A stretch of 41,992 nucleotides of DNA from an uncultured Mucilaginibacter sp. (GCA_903915155.1 CAIWRU010000098.1:1-41992), one strand, 5' to 3'; shown: positions 9,313 through 17,847, numbered from the stretch's first letter. Translations and numbers: made by a program. Notes: generated from the sequence alone by a model not told the origin.

Positions 9313-9636
9313 ATGACAAAGCAAAATACCGAGCCGGACTACGAAGATTTAAGCGGGAAACAAGTTTACATTTTACGATTGTTTATAACAGGCGCCTCGC
9401 CTAATTCTTCGCGCGCTATCGCCAATTTAAAAGCGATATGCGAAACGCATTTAAAGGGCAATTATGAGCTGGAGATAACTGATGTTTATCAGCAGCCATT
9501 AATAGCCCAACGTGAGCAGGTTATTGCATTGCCTATGCTTATTAAAATGTCGCCATTGCCTGTACGCAGGTTGATTGGCGATATGTCTGATACTGAAAAA
9601 GTATTGAGAGGGCTTGGTTTATCAAGCTCGAATTAA
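9313..9636 (+). CDS. kaiB: KaiB-family protein, copy 2
   Basis: A 107-residue KaiB homologue. It has a short N-terminal extension and then VYILRLFITGASPNSSRAI, the family strand-loop-helix in which the APNS/SPNS loop is closer to cyanobacterial KaiB (TPNSVRA) than that of copy 1. The C-terminal part reads LPVRRLIGDMSDTEKVLRGL, again close to the cyanobacterial sequence. Only 3 bases separate its stop from the histidine kinase start, which suggests translational coupling. In other bacteria with several KaiB copies, only some bind KaiC; by sequence this copy is the better candidate for the canonical KaiC partner, but that is inference. Confidence 0.92.
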   Translation: MTKQNTEPDYEDLSGKQVYILRLFITGASPNSSRAIANLKAICETHLKGNYELEITDVYQQPLIAQREQVIALPMLIKMSPLPVRRLIGDMSDTEKVLRGLGLSSSN

Positions 9637-9639
9637 CAA

Positions 9640-11307
9640 ATGGAACAGGAAAAGGATACATATTATAAAGATCTGTTAAGCGAGAACGAAGAGCTTCGCA
9701 TGCAGCTGGAGGAGGCGAATGATACCATACACGCCATCCGTACCGGGCAGGTTGATGCGTTTGTAGTTGAAAGCGATGGCGGGCACCAGCTTTATACATT
9801 AAAAACTGCCGACCAAACCTACCGCGTTTTTATTGAAAAAATGAATGAAGGCGCTGTTACGCTTAACCGCGATGGCCTTATTTTGTATAGTAATTCGCGC
9901 TTTGCAAGTATGATGGGCATGCCCCTTGAAAAAGTGCTTGGTTTGTCATTTGACAAATTTATCCCAAAACTATCGCGCAAAAAGTTCAATAAGCTAATAG
10001 CTAACAGTTGGGAGGAAGATTGCAAAGAAGAAATAATACTGCAGGGTAAGAACGACAGTCTTATACCCTGCCTGCTTTCATGCAATACCCTTGAAATGGA
10101 TGAGGGTATTGCTTTGAGCCTGATACTTACAGACCTGACCATATTAAAAGAAGCTGAACAGCAGCTAAAGCAAAAGAATGAAGAACTGCAAGCAGCGCAA
10201 AATGCTACAAAAAAGTTGAATGACAAGCTGGAAGACACTGTTAGGGAACGTAAAAGCGAACTTTTCATCAGTCGCGAACACTTTCGTTTACTGGCTAACA
10301 ATATACCGCAAATGACCTGGACCAGCTTACCAGATGGGGAAGCCAATTTTTATAACCAGCAATGGTATGATTACACCAGGCTCGGTAATTTTCAAACAAA
10401 AGAATTAGCATTAAAAGAAATTGTGCATCCCGATGATCTCGCGATCACAATGGAGAAATACAAGGCAGCGCTTGCATCGGGTAATGTATTTGAGGTAGAA
10501 AACCACTACAGGAATGGTGCCGACGGCAGCTACCGCTGGCACCTGAACAGGGCCATCCCATTGCATAATGATGATGGTAAGATAATTTTATGGGTAGGTA
10601 CCGCAACAGATATAGAGGACCAGAGAAAGGCGATGGAAAAGAAGGATGAGTTTATCGGCATAGCCAGCCATGAGCTGAAAACGCCGCTTACCAGCCTCAA
10701 AGGATATTTACAGTTACTGGCATCGTACAAAAAAGATGAATTGCCACCGTCTATAAAAACTTATGTTGAAAAGGCTAATTCATCAATGAACAAGCTACAG
10801 CGTTTAGTAAATGATTTGCTGGATGTAAGCAAAATACAGGCCGGGCGCTTAGAGTATAAATTGGGTAAAATTAATCTTGCCTTGCTTATAGCTTCGTGGG
10901 TTGAGAATGCCGAGCATATTTACCCTAACAGCAATTTTCATAACCAGGCAAATGATGATTTTTGGATAGACGGTAATGCCGAGCGTTTGGAACAAGTATT
11001 AATGAACCTGATAAACAACGCTGTAAAATATTCGCCAGACAATAAGAATATCATTATTAAAACATTGCGACAGGGCGACAAGGTGCGCGTATCGGTAACC
11101 GACTTTGGTATTGGTTTGTCGGGCGAACAGATAGAACGCATATTCGAGCGGTTTTACCGGGTTGAGGACAAGAAATTTATGGCTGGTGGGCTGGGTATGG
11201 GTTTGTATATATCAGCCGAGATAATTAATGCCCACAACGGTAAAATTGGGGTGGAAAGCACGCCGGGCAAAGGCTCAACCTTTTATTTTGATCTGCCTTT
11301 AATATAA
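9640..11307 (+). CDS. PAS sensor histidine kinase of the kai operon
   Basis: A 555-residue cytoplasmic histidine kinase. It begins with a coiled coil (about 8-30) and the segment HAIRTGQVDAFVV (31-43), then a PAS domain (60-170), a long coiled coil (170-215), a second PAS/PAC domain (210-330, ending WVGTATDIEDQRK), HisKA with His344 (SHELKTPLTSL) and a HATPase domain with N box LINNAVKYSP (Asn459/460), G1 DFGIGL and G2 GGLGMGLYISAEI. All boxes are intact. It is the last gene of the kaiC-kaiB-kaiB operon, so it is the likely input to or output from KaiC, the place SasA or CikA hold in cyanobacteria. Unlike SasA it has no KaiB-like sensor domain; the separate kaiB genes may serve instead. No response regulator lies nearby. 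Confidence 0.92.
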   Translation: MEQEKDTYYKDLLSENEELRMQLEEANDTIHAIRTGQVDAFVVESDGGHQLYTLKTADQTYRVFIEKMNEGAVTLNRDGLILYSNSRFASMMGMPLEKVLGLSFDKFIPKLSRKKFNKLIANSWEEDCKEEIILQGKNDSLIPCLLSCNTLEMDEGIALSLILTDLTILKEAEQQLKQKNEELQAAQNATKKLNDKLEDTVRERKSELFISREHFRLLANNIPQMTWTSLPDGEANFYNQQWYDYTRLGNFQTKELALKEIVHPDDLAITMEKYKAALASGNVFEVENHYRNGADGSYRWHLNRAIPLHNDDGKIILWVGTATDIEDQRKAMEKKDEFIGIASHELKTPLTSLKGYLQLLASYKKDELPPSIKTYVEKANSSMNKLQRLVNDLLDVSKIQAGRLEYKLGKINLALLIASWVENAEHIYPNSNFHNQANDDFWIDGNAERLEQVLMNLINNAVKYSPDNKNIIIKTLRQGDKVRVSVTDFGIGLSGEQIERIFERFYRVEDKKFMAGGLGMGLYISAEIINAHNGKIGVESTPGKGSTFYFDLPLI

Positions 11308-11329
11308 ATAGTAGTACGATTTGAAATGA

Positions 11330-11366
11330 CAAAGCCGCCCTACTTAAATGGAGCGGCTTTGTTATT
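11330..11366. terminator. Bidirectional terminator after the kai operon
   Basis: Arms CAAAGCCGC (11330-11338) and GCGGCTTTG (11353-11361) form a perfect 9-bp stem that extends with one mismatch into flanking A-rich and T-rich tracts. It lies between the histidine kinase stop and the end of the converging receptor fragment, so it can end transcription from both strands. Confidence 0.75.
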
Positions 11367-11381
11367 TAACAATTTATTTTT

Positions 11382-11906
11382 TTAGAAAGCGAAGCCAACG
11401 CGTGCGAAAAACCGACGGCCGTTTTCACCCATTTGCACGGCATCAAACGGACCGGCCGGTTCGTTGTTAAAATCCCATCCTTTAGCACCAACAACGTATC
11501 CCAAATCTGGGTGAACGTTAAACACGTTGTCGCAGCCAATAGATATACGGGCGTTCTTGCTTATTTTGTAAGCAAAGTAAAGGTCGCTGGTTACTTTACC
11601 TGAATACAAGTATTCATCGGGCACAAGTGTGTTAGCGTCTACATCAAGCGGTACTTGAGGGTGGATACCATCGGAGTTTTGACCATAACCATAAAGGTCT
11701 ATCTTGCCAAAATAAGTAAAGCGTGTGCCGGCAGTAAATTTCTTGTAGCCATACTCCGGATTCAACGAGAATTTTTCAGGCGGGGCCGAAGCCAAAATAA
11801 ATTTCTGCTCACGGTCACTTAAAAATGTCTGCCTTAACTGATGGCAGCCGTTTTTCGTTTTTAAACTATAGGTTGCCAGATTGTGGGTATGTATCCCCGG
11901 TTTCAA
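11382..11906 (-). pseudogene. C-terminal remnant of a TonB-dependent receptor
   Basis: A 174-residue frame whose last 140 residues look like the end of an outer-membrane TonB-dependent receptor: REQKFILASAPPEKFSL, alternating barrel strands such as FTAGTRFTYFGKIDLYGYG and ARISIGCDNVFNVHPDLGY, and a final strand ending RRFFARVGFAF with the terminal Phe used by the barrel assembly machinery. Full receptors are 700-1000 residues with a plug domain; here the plug and most of the barrel are missing, and the first 30 residues have no clear match to a receptor. Only 83 bases separate its start from the divergent crotonase gene, so the rest of the receptor is not merely out of frame nearby. It is best read as a decayed relic. 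A functional short protein is unlikely. Confidence 0.72.
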
Positions 11907-11989
11907 AATCTACCATAAATAAAATTAAATTTTTCTTTTACCTTGCCAAAATGCGAAATGTGTAATTTCACTTTATAAACTTATAAACC

Positions 11990-12766
11990 ATGCCAGCAAC
12001 CGAAAACGGCAACGTAACTTTAAACATCAGCGTTGAAGGTATCGCCACCATAAGCTTTTACCATCCGGCGCAAAACTCGTTGCCTGCCGCTTTACTTGAT
12101 GAACTTACCACTACTATTGTGCAAGCCGGTAGTGACATACAGACTCGCGTTATCATACTAAAAAGCGAAGGCGACCGCACTTTTTGCGCCGGCGCAAGCT
12201 TTGAAGAGTTGCTACAGATAAAAGACAAAGAAGCTGGCGCCATATTCTTCTCGGGCTTTGCAAGGGTGATCAACGCCTGCCGTACATCGCCCAAAATTGT
12301 AATTGCACGGGTGCAGGGTAAAGCCGTTGGAGGCGGGGTAGGCCTCGCCGCCGGGGCCGATTATTGCCTCGCTACCGAAGCAGCCGCAATTAAATTAAGC
12401 GAACTGGCTATAGGTATAGGACCATTTGTTATTTCGCCTGCGGTGGTAAGAAAGATAGGATTACCGGGTTTTTCGCAATTAACCATCCGCGCCACCGATT
12501 TTCAAAGCGCGCAATGGGCAAAGGAAAAAGGGTTGTATAACGAAGTATATGCTGATATAGCTAGTATGGACGAAGCATTAGATGGGCTGGCTCAAAAGTT
12601 GGCATCGTATCATCCTGAGGCGCTGACCGGCCTTAAGCAGATACTTTGGGAAGGTACTGAAGATTGGGATAAACTGTTACACGAACGCGCCGCTACCAGC
12701 GGCGAACTGGTGCTATCGGAATTTACACAGCAGGCTTTACATGCTTTTTTAGGTGGGAAGAGATAG
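11990..12766 (+). CDS. Enoyl-CoA hydratase/isomerase family protein
   Basis: A 258-residue crotonase-fold enzyme of usual length, acting on acyl-CoA thioesters in the cytoplasm. The two oxyanion-hole segments are visible: TFCAGASFEELL and GKAVGGGVGLAAGADYCLAT. The active-site region reads KLSELAIGIGPFVISPAVVRKIG, which resembles the LIPAVISPYVV segment of 3-methylglutaconyl-CoA hydratases (LiuC/AUH group) more than fatty-acid crotonases. A role in leucine or related acyl-CoA breakdown is therefore plausible but not proven. No other acyl-CoA genes flank it. It is followed by an intergenic palindromic repeat. Confidence 0.82.
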   Translation: MPATENGNVTLNISVEGIATISFYHPAQNSLPAALLDELTTTIVQAGSDIQTRVIILKSEGDRTFCAGASFEELLQIKDKEAGAIFFSGFARVINACRTSPKIVIARVQGKAVGGGVGLAAGADYCLATEAAAIKLSELAIGIGPFVISPAVVRKIGLPGFSQLTIRATDFQSAQWAKEKGLYNEVYADIASMDEALDGLAQKLASYHPEALTGLKQILWEGTEDWDKLLHERAATSGELVLSEFTQQALHAFLGGKR

Positions 12767-12775
12767 AAAAGTATC

Positions 12776-12926
12776 TGTCATTTCGATGAGCAGAAGGGAT
12801 GGGTAAAGCAAGGGGCGAAGATAAATCTTATACATCATGCATTGCGGTCATGCACAGCGTAAATGCAGGGCGTAGAGGATTTCTCCTCGTTTCCCCGCAT
12901 TCCCCCTCAAACTCGTCGAAATGACA
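12776..12926. repeat. Dispersed palindrome, TGTCATTTCGA family
   Basis: Terminal arms TGTCATTTCGA (12776-12786) and TCGAAATGACA (12916-12926) are perfect inverted repeats around an imperfect, partly self-complementary core that includes GATTTCTCCTCGT. The element at 39612-39717 has the same ends and the same GATTTCTCCTCGT core, so the two belong to one family. It fills the space between convergent genes (crotonase and cbpM) and carries no coding frame. It resembles a REP-like or MITE-like element. Confidence 0.7.
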
Positions 12927-12946
12927 AAAGGGAGAATTAAAGGTTG

Positions 12947-13243
12947 TTAATCTTCCTCGTACAATCTTAGCCGGTTTTTTAATCCGCGTAAGTTTTCCTG
13001 CATTTGTTCTACACGATCAAGCAGGTGGGTGATGGCCTCAATGCCCGCTATGTTTATCTCCAGGTCGTGGTGCAGGTGTATCATGCGCTCCAGCTTTTGC
13101 AGTTCGGTTTCGGCTATGTAAGGCGTTTCATTTACTACAGTAATTTGTACCAGCCCGGCCTCATGCAGCGAATTGATGAACGTGTATTCCACATCATGAT
13201 ACCTGCAAAAATCAACGGTTGCTATTAAATGTGTATTTGCCAT
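12947..13243 (-). CDS. cbpM: CbpM-family chaperone modulator
   Basis: A 98-residue protein resembling CbpM, the small MerR-like helical modulator that binds the J-domain of CbpA and blocks its stimulation of DnaK. It starts with a short segment (VDFCRYHDVEYTFINSLHEAGLV) typical of the family's helix-turn-helix-like part and ends in a long amphipathic helix (LDRVEQMQENLRGLKNRLRLYEE). It is 12 bases downstream of the J-domain gene on the same strand, which is the known cbpA-cbpM arrangement and supports the assignment. Confidence 0.85.
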   Translation of the reverse strand: MANTHLIATVDFCRYHDVEYTFINSLHEAGLVQITVVNETPYIAETELQKLERMIHLHHDLEINIAGIEAITHLLDRVEQMQENLRGLKNRLRLYEED

Positions 13244-13255
13244 GGGGTTAATTTT

Positions 13256-14170
13256 TTATGATTTTGCCAATTCTTCAAATAATGCCTTTTGTTTATCGGT
13301 AAGGTTGGTAGGGAGTTCAATCTCGTAGGTGAGGTACAGGTCGCCAAAAGTATCGGCCTTTTTGTAAACCGGCATGCCTTTGCCTTTTAGTTTTACCTTG
13401 GTGCCATTTTGCGTTTCGGGAGCTACTTTCAGTTTTACCTTTCCGGTGAGGGTATCGGCAGTAATTTCGCCGCCTAAAATAGCCGTATATAAATTAAGTT
13501 TTACCGTGGCGTATAAATCGTTGCCGTTGCGTTTAAATTTTGGATCGTTTGCCACTGAAAATGCTATAAAAAGATCGCCTGCCGGGCCGCCATTAACACC
13601 CGGTCCGCCATGGCCGGTAATTTTTATGGTTTGCCCGTTTTCTACACCTGCCGGGATGGTGATGCGTATATTTTTGCCGTTAACTGTAAGCGTTTGTTTC
13701 TGTGTTTCGCTTACATCTTTCAGGCTTAAATTTAATTCGGCATTATAATCCTGCCCGCGATAACCGCCCTGCCTGCCGCGCCCGGCCCGTGCGCTGCCAC
13801 CACCGCCAAACATCGACTGGAAGAAATCCGAAAAATCACCGCTCTCACCACCGCCAAAACCTTCAAAATCAAAGCCCTGCGCACCGCCATAGCTTTGCTG
13901 CCTGCTTTGTTGTTGTTGCCGGGCCTGTTGCTCATAAGCTTCGCCATGCTGCCAGTTTTCGCCGTACTGGTCGTATTTTTTGCGTTTGTCGGGGTCGCTT
14001 AATACCTCATTGGCCTCGTTCAGTTGCTGGAACTTTTTATTGGCCTCGGCATCGTTGGGGTTAAGGTCGGGGTGATATTTACGCGCCAGTTTGCGGTAGG
14101 CATTCTTAATATCCTTTTCCGACGCTTTTTTATCGACCCCTAAAATTTTATAATAATCAATAAAAGCCAT
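13256..14170 (-). CDS. cbpA: J-domain co-chaperone, CbpA/DnaJ class
   Basis: A 304-residue DnaJ-class II co-chaperone. The J-domain spans about residues 3-70 with the HPD motif at 33-35 ([10 protein letters not shown]), which stimulates DnaK ATPase. A Gln- and Gly/Phe-rich linker follows (about 75-140; [22 protein letters not shown]). Two C-terminal beta-sandwich domains bind client peptides (about 145-300, including [22 protein letters not shown]). The cysteine-rich zinc centre of classical DnaJ is absent, which matches CbpA. The following cbpM gene should encode its inhibitor. Upstream, TAACTTTA is a possible -7 element but lacks a well-placed -33 partner. Confidence 0.93.
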   Translation of the reverse strand: MAFIDYYKILGVDKKASEKDIKNAYRKLARKYHPDLNPNDAEANKKFQQLNEANEVLSDPDKRKKYDQYGENWQHGEAYEQQARQQQQSRQQSYGGAQGFDFEGFGGGESGDFSDFFQSMFGGGGSARAGRGRQGGYRGQDYNAELNLSLKDVSETQKQTLTVNGKNIRITIPAGVENGQTIKITGHGGPGVNGGPAGDLFIAFSVANDPKFKRNGNDLYATVKLNLYTAILGGEITADTLTGKVKLKVAPETQNGTKVKLKGKGMPVYKKADTFGDLYLTYEIELPTNLTDKQKALFEELAKS

Positions 14171-14362
14171 TTTTTTAACAGGGTATGTTGGTTGATGTGT
14201 TTAACTGTAAAGTTACGTGGTTAGTTTTAATGCAGGCTGTTTTTTATTTTATGCTTGACAAAATAGCAAAACAACGGTTTGATAAATTTAACATTTTTTA
14301 AACCTTCGGCATGCAACCTTCCCGTAAATTTACGTGTCTTATAAGCAAATAAACTCGTTTAA

Positions 14363-14722
14363 ATGGAAGAAGTACTGCCCCAGTTAAAAGAATTTATAGT
14401 TGACTATTGCACAAGGTATAAAATACAGCAGGTTGATCCTTGTGCTTTATACCTGGATACCAGCATTGACCTGGACCTTGATATTTTTGATATTGAGATA
14501 GACCTTTTTTTGGCTGAGTTTACCGAAACCTTCCGCGTGGATGATTCAAAATTTACGTGGTATAAATACGGCTACCCCAAAGGTTCGGCGAGTGTGAAAG
14601 TGATAAAGACGGTGTTTGGTTACCGTTCGCCATGGGTAAAGCGGTTATCGCACAAAATATATAAACCCAAATTCAGGGTTAGGAATTTGCAGGAGGCTGT
14701 TAAAACAGGCAGGCTGCTGTAA
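14363..14722 (+). CDS. DUF1493 family small protein
   Basis: A 119-residue acidic-to-basic protein whose first 75 residues match the DUF1493 pattern, a family with an acyl-carrier-protein-like helical fold: ALYLDTSIDLDLDIFDIEIDLFLAEFTETFRVD followed by aromatic residues. The family has no established biochemical role, and the serine used for phosphopantetheine attachment in carrier proteins is not apparent here. The C-terminal third is basic. It is transcribed alone. TAAATTTA at 14325-14332, inside a 12-bp palindrome, could be its -7 promoter element. Confidence 0.65.
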   Translation: MEEVLPQLKEFIVDYCTRYKIQQVDPCALYLDTSIDLDLDIFDIEIDLFLAEFTETFRVDDSKFTWYKYGYPKGSASVKVIKTVFGYRSPWVKRLSHKIYKPKFRVRNLQEAVKTGRLL

Positions 14723-14899
14723 TTAGGTTAGTAAATAGATAATTGGTTTTTGATCAGACAATTTTCTAATAATTAACTATAAAAGGATACAAAGCAAACT
14801 CATGCTCCAAAGCAATAAATGGCAGGCAGCTTTCAACGTTCTGTAATTTATGGGTTTGCGGCGTATCCTTATTGATTTTTTTTCAGAGGAAACGATGTA

Positions 14900-15121
14900 T
14901 TATAGATCAGAAACCCGTGTATGAACCCTCTTTACATAGTTACGTATATCGAGCACTATGCCGGCGAATATGTAGAATATAAGCGGGAAGCCTACTGCCA
15001 GGAATGAGGAGTAGATGAAAAATAGCCGTATTTTATTGGTGGAAATATTAAACCGGCGCCCAAGGTAAGTACATACCCCAAAAGAGTAACGTTCGAAAAA
15101 TGTGAGAATCCTTTGCAACAT
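14900..15121 (-). CDS. PspC-domain inner-membrane protein
   Basis: A 73-residue protein with a single PspC-like domain: a short N-terminal part with RYSFGVCTYLGRRFNISTNKIRLFFIY, then a hydrophobic segment (SSFLAVGFPLIFYIFAGIVL, about 38-57) and a basic tail. In enterobacteria PspC relays envelope stress; here no other phage-shock genes are present, so function is inferred only from the domain. It is the last gene of a three-gene group (DUF2851, a 37-residue peptide, PspC), starting 14 bases after the small peptide gene. Confidence 0.72.
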   Translation of the reverse strand: MLQRILTFFERYSFGVCTYLGRRFNISTNKIRLFFIYSSFLAVGFPLIFYIFAGIVLDIRNYVKRVHTRVSDL

Positions 15122-15135
15122 ATCAACCTGTATTT

Positions 15136-15249
15136 TTAGTGTTTACTCAATAGCGGCTTTACCAGGTACCTGTAAATTAAATAAAGGGCCGCAAGTGCTA
15201 CAAGCCCGTTAAATATCGTCCACAATGTTAATCCGCTTCCCGGGTTCAT
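15136..15249 (-). CDS. Small single-pass membrane peptide (37 residues)
   Basis: This short gene runs between DUF2851 and the PspC gene. Its ATG (15249-15247) overlaps the TGA stop of DUF2851 (15248-15246) as ATGA, a typical translational coupling. The 37-residue product starts MNPGSGLTLWTIFNGLVA, has one hydrophobic helix and ends with a basic tail (RYLVKPLLSKH), so it should sit in the inner membrane with its C terminus inside. The overlap, the charge pattern and the close PspC gene support a real gene. No family is recognised and the function is unknown. Confidence 0.6.
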   Translation of the reverse strand: MNPGSGLTLWTIFNGLVALAALYLIYRYLVKPLLSKH

Positions 15250-16544
15250 TTGTATATTTTGTTGTCAGCCAGTATTTTATTACCGATGCCGCAATGCAGG
15301 CACTTTTTAAAATTACAATAATTATTCTTTAACTCCAAAACCGCCTGCGATTCAAAAGCATTTTTAGCTTTTACACCCAAAACGCCAAAATTGGCAATTA
15401 TATTGTTTTCTTCTGCCGGCAAATTTTCCAACAGTTTAAGGCTGCGACTGGTATAATATTCCAGCTGCAGGTGCCTGCCATAACTAAACAGAAATACAGC
15501 CAAAGTGTTGAGCAGCAATACATCAATGGATGAAGTGCCGAGGTTTTTGGATGATGGTTTGGATGGTACATCAAAACGATAATGATCTTCCCAATAGGGG
15601 TTTACATTTATCTCGGTAAACAGGTCGCGCAGGGATTTGACCTCTCGGATATCCAATATTTTAGAGAACAGGTGGTTTGACCTCACTATTAAAGCCGCGA
15701 ACTGTGCCAGCCTGATGGTGGGGAAATTTTGCGGGCGCATGCGCATGAACTTCCACAAATGGTTATCGATAGGCGTGAGGCTGTACTTTTTTCTAAGGAA
15801 ACTGTATTCTTCTTTTAGCTTTTTGGGATATTCGTCAATCAGATCGCCCTCTAAAAATCCTGCTTGCCCAAATACCAATGCCTCTATCTGCATAGGGTTA
15901 TTTTTATGTTTGGCGAGGATGTTTTGCGGCAGCGATTTTGCCAACAGCTCAAATGGCAAGGCGTTGGTTTTAAAGCCGAAATTGGCGGCAAGGAACTGGT
16001 AAAAGGTTTCTTCCCAATCGCCACGATTGTTATTGAGGGCTTTGATGACGGTTTTGGCTCGTTTTTCCAAACGTTCAATTAAAACCCGGGTAAGCCAAGT
16101 GCGGATGGTCATATCATCCACATGGCCTATGCTACCCTCGCAGGGGATGATGGTTTGGTTGCCATACACCAGCGAATGAAAGCGGTTATACAACTCGGGA
16201 GGGATGCGGTTCTCCAGTTCGAGCGTTGGCATACGGCGGCCATCTGATAATATCACGGGTTCATCGTCGCGGTAAACTACATGCAGGATGACGTTATTAT
16301 AGGCCTTGTCATTAGTATGGTCATGCTTGCGCCAGTCGGACGAGGGGACATGCACCTCTACATTACCTGCCCAGGTTGTATCGCCAATGCGGATACGGGC
16401 GTTATGAAAGTCGGGACCTGAATGGGTGTTGTGCATCCCAGCTGAAAATATTTCTATCTCTTCACCGTCTACGGTTTTGAGGTTGGATTTATCGAACAGG
16501 CGAAATTTCCATACGTAGTGTAAAAAGTCTTCGGTGAAAAGCAT
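15246..16544 (-). CDS. DUF2851 family protein
   Basis: A 432-residue protein of the DUF2851 family, widespread in Bacteroidota and of unknown function. The N-terminal part is typical: FLHYVWKFRLFDKSNLKTVDGEEIEIFSAGMHNTHSGPDFHNARI, then WAGNVEVHVPSSDWRKHDHTNDKAYNNVILHVVYRDD, with repeated His and Asp residues that could bind metal or act in hydrolysis. The C-terminal end has a Cys pair region, NNYCNFKKCLHCGIGNK, which could hold a metal. It lies 105 bases after aroC and may be partly co-transcribed with the aromatic operon, although a functional link is not evident. Confidence 0.88.
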   Translation of the reverse strand: MLFTEDFLHYVWKFRLFDKSNLKTVDGEEIEIFSAGMHNTHSGPDFHNARIRIGDTTWAGNVEVHVPSSDWRKHDHTNDKAYNNVILHVVYRDDEPVILSDGRRMPTLELENRIPPELYNRFHSLVYGNQTIIPCEGSIGHVDDMTIRTWLTRVLIERLEKRAKTVIKALNNNRGDWEETFYQFLAANFGFKTNALPFELLAKSLPQNILAKHKNNPMQIEALVFGQAGFLEGDLIDEYPKKLKEEYSFLRKKYSLTPIDNHLWKFMRMRPQNFPTIRLAQFAALIVRSNHLFSKILDIREVKSLRDLFTEINVNPYWEDHYRFDVPSKPSSKNLGTSSIDVLLLNTLAVFLFSYGRHLQLEYYTSRSLKLLENLPAEENNIIANFGVLGVKAKNAFESQAVLELKNNYCNFKKCLHCGIGNKILADNKIYK

Positions 16545-16649
16545 AGGTTTAAATATACTAATAAAAGTAGTAAATTAATTGCCTTTAACATTAACTAGAA
16601 GAAAATTATTCAGAGAGCTTTGGTCTTTCAGCTTTAGGCTTTTAGCTCA

Positions 16650-17741
16650 TTAAGCCAAAATGCTATTCCTGTTCCTCAACCAATGATCTGCCAAAACCAA
16701 AGCGGCCATAGCTTCAACAATAGGTACAGCGCGGGGCACTACACATGGGTCGTGGCGGCCTTTGCCGGATATTTCGGCGGTGTTGCCTTCGCTATCAACA
16801 GTGGCCTGGCTTTGCATAATGGTGGCTACGGGTTTAAAGGCCACCCTGAACTCGATAGGCATGCCATTGCTGATGCCGCCCTGTATGCCACCTGAAAAGT
16901 TGGTGATGGTTTTGATATCGCCCTTTTGGTTCACAAAAATGTCGTTATGTTCAGAGCCACGCATTTCGCTGCCTGCAAAGCCGGAGCCAAATTCAAAACC
17001 GTGTACGGCATTAATGCTCAACATGGCTTTACCCAGTTCGGCGTGGAGCTTGTCAAAAACGGGTTCGCCTAAGCCAACGGGGCAGTTTTTTATATAGCAG
17101 CTGATTTTTCCGCCAACGGTATCACCCTGCTTGCGGATGCTGTCGATGAATTCTATCATTTCCTCGGCAGTTGCCGGATCGGCACAGCGTACGATGTTTT
17201 TTTCGCGCTCGTCGATAAAATCCTGCGCGCTGGTAATTTCAACATTCGGAGCGTTTATTTTGCCAACGCTGCTTACGTGGGCCACGATCTCAATGCCCTG
17301 GCTTTTCAATAATAACTTAGCTAAAGCGCCTGCTGCCACACGTGCCGCAGTTTCGCGGGCTGATGAACGGCCGCCACCACGGTGGTCGCGGATGCCATAC
17401 TTGGTTTGGTAGGTGTAGTCAGCGTGTGATGGTCGGAAAACGTTGGTATTATGGCTATAGTCTTTTGAGCGCTGATCTTCGTTGGGTATCAGCATGGCAA
17501 TGGGTGTACCGGTAGTTTCGCCTTCAAACACGCCCGACAATATTTTTACCGTATCGCTTTCTTTACGCTGGGTAGTTATTTTGGACTGACCGGGTTTGCG
17601 TTTGTCGAGTTCGCCCTGGATGTATTCCAGATCCACAGGCAACTGCGACGGGCAGCCGTCGATGATTACGCCAATGGCTTCGCCATGTGATTCGCCGAAT
17701 GTTGTTATGCGGAATAGTTGCCCGAATGAATTGCCTGCCAT
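16650..17741 (-). CDS. aroC: Chorismate synthase
   Basis: A 363-residue chorismate synthase, the last enzyme of the shikimate pathway. It converts EPSP to chorismate using reduced flavin. Family signatures are clear: [23 protein letters not shown] at the start, [14 protein letters not shown] with [22 protein letters not shown] in the middle, and [26 protein letters not shown] near the end. It is downstream of aroA, the previous pathway step, in the same operon. A repeat element fills the aroA-aroC gap, and its purine-rich end (GAGGGGG) lies just before the aroC ATG. Confidence 0.97.
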   Translation of the reverse strand: MAGNSFGQLFRITTFGESHGEAIGVIIDGCPSQLPVDLEYIQGELDKRKPGQSKITTQRKESDTVKILSGVFEGETTGTPIAMLIPNEDQRSKDYSHNTNVFRPSHADYTYQTKYGIRDHRGGGRSSARETAARVAAGALAKLLLKSQGIEIVAHVSSVGKINAPNVEITSAQDFIDEREKNIVRCADPATAEEMIEFIDSIRKQGDTVGGKISCYIKNCPVGLGEPVFDKLHAELGKAMLSINAVHGFEFGSGFAGSEMRGSEHNDIFVNQKGDIKTITNFSGGIQGGISNGMPIEFRVAFKPVATIMQSQATVDSEGNTAEISGKGRHDPCVVPRAVPIVEAMAALVLADHWLRNRNSILA

Positions 17742-17742
17742 A

Positions 17743-17847
17743 AGCCCCCTCTAAATCTCCCCCGGTAGGGGAGACTTTGTTTTTTTTTGTAAATATGATA
17801 ATTTCTTTTTTAAAAGCCCTCCCTACCGGGGAGGGTTGGGTGGGGCT
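17743..17847. repeat. Inverted repeat spanning the aroA end and aroC start
   Basis: Left arm 17743-17778 (AGCCCCCTCTAAATCTCCCC...) and right arm 17813-17847 (AAAGCCCTCCCTACCGGGG...) are imperfect inverted copies around a T-rich centre. Both ends touch genes: the right arm covers the last residues and the TAG stop of aroA, and the left arm ends one base before the aroC ATG on the minus strand. This sequence type looks like a dispersed intergenic repeat. In the mRNA it would form a long GC-rich hairpin that could affect aroC translation. Confidence 0.7.

Noticed and set aside
14323-14334. 12-bp palindrome CGTAAATTTACG before the DUF1493 gene
   Set aside because: It is AT-rich and could be a chance match or just part of the promoter; no second site or regulator gene supports an operator.
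14783-14870. AAGGATAC / GTATCCTT inverted pair after the DUF1493 gene
   Set aside because: Arms of 8 bases across 72 bases can arise by chance and no further pairing was seen.
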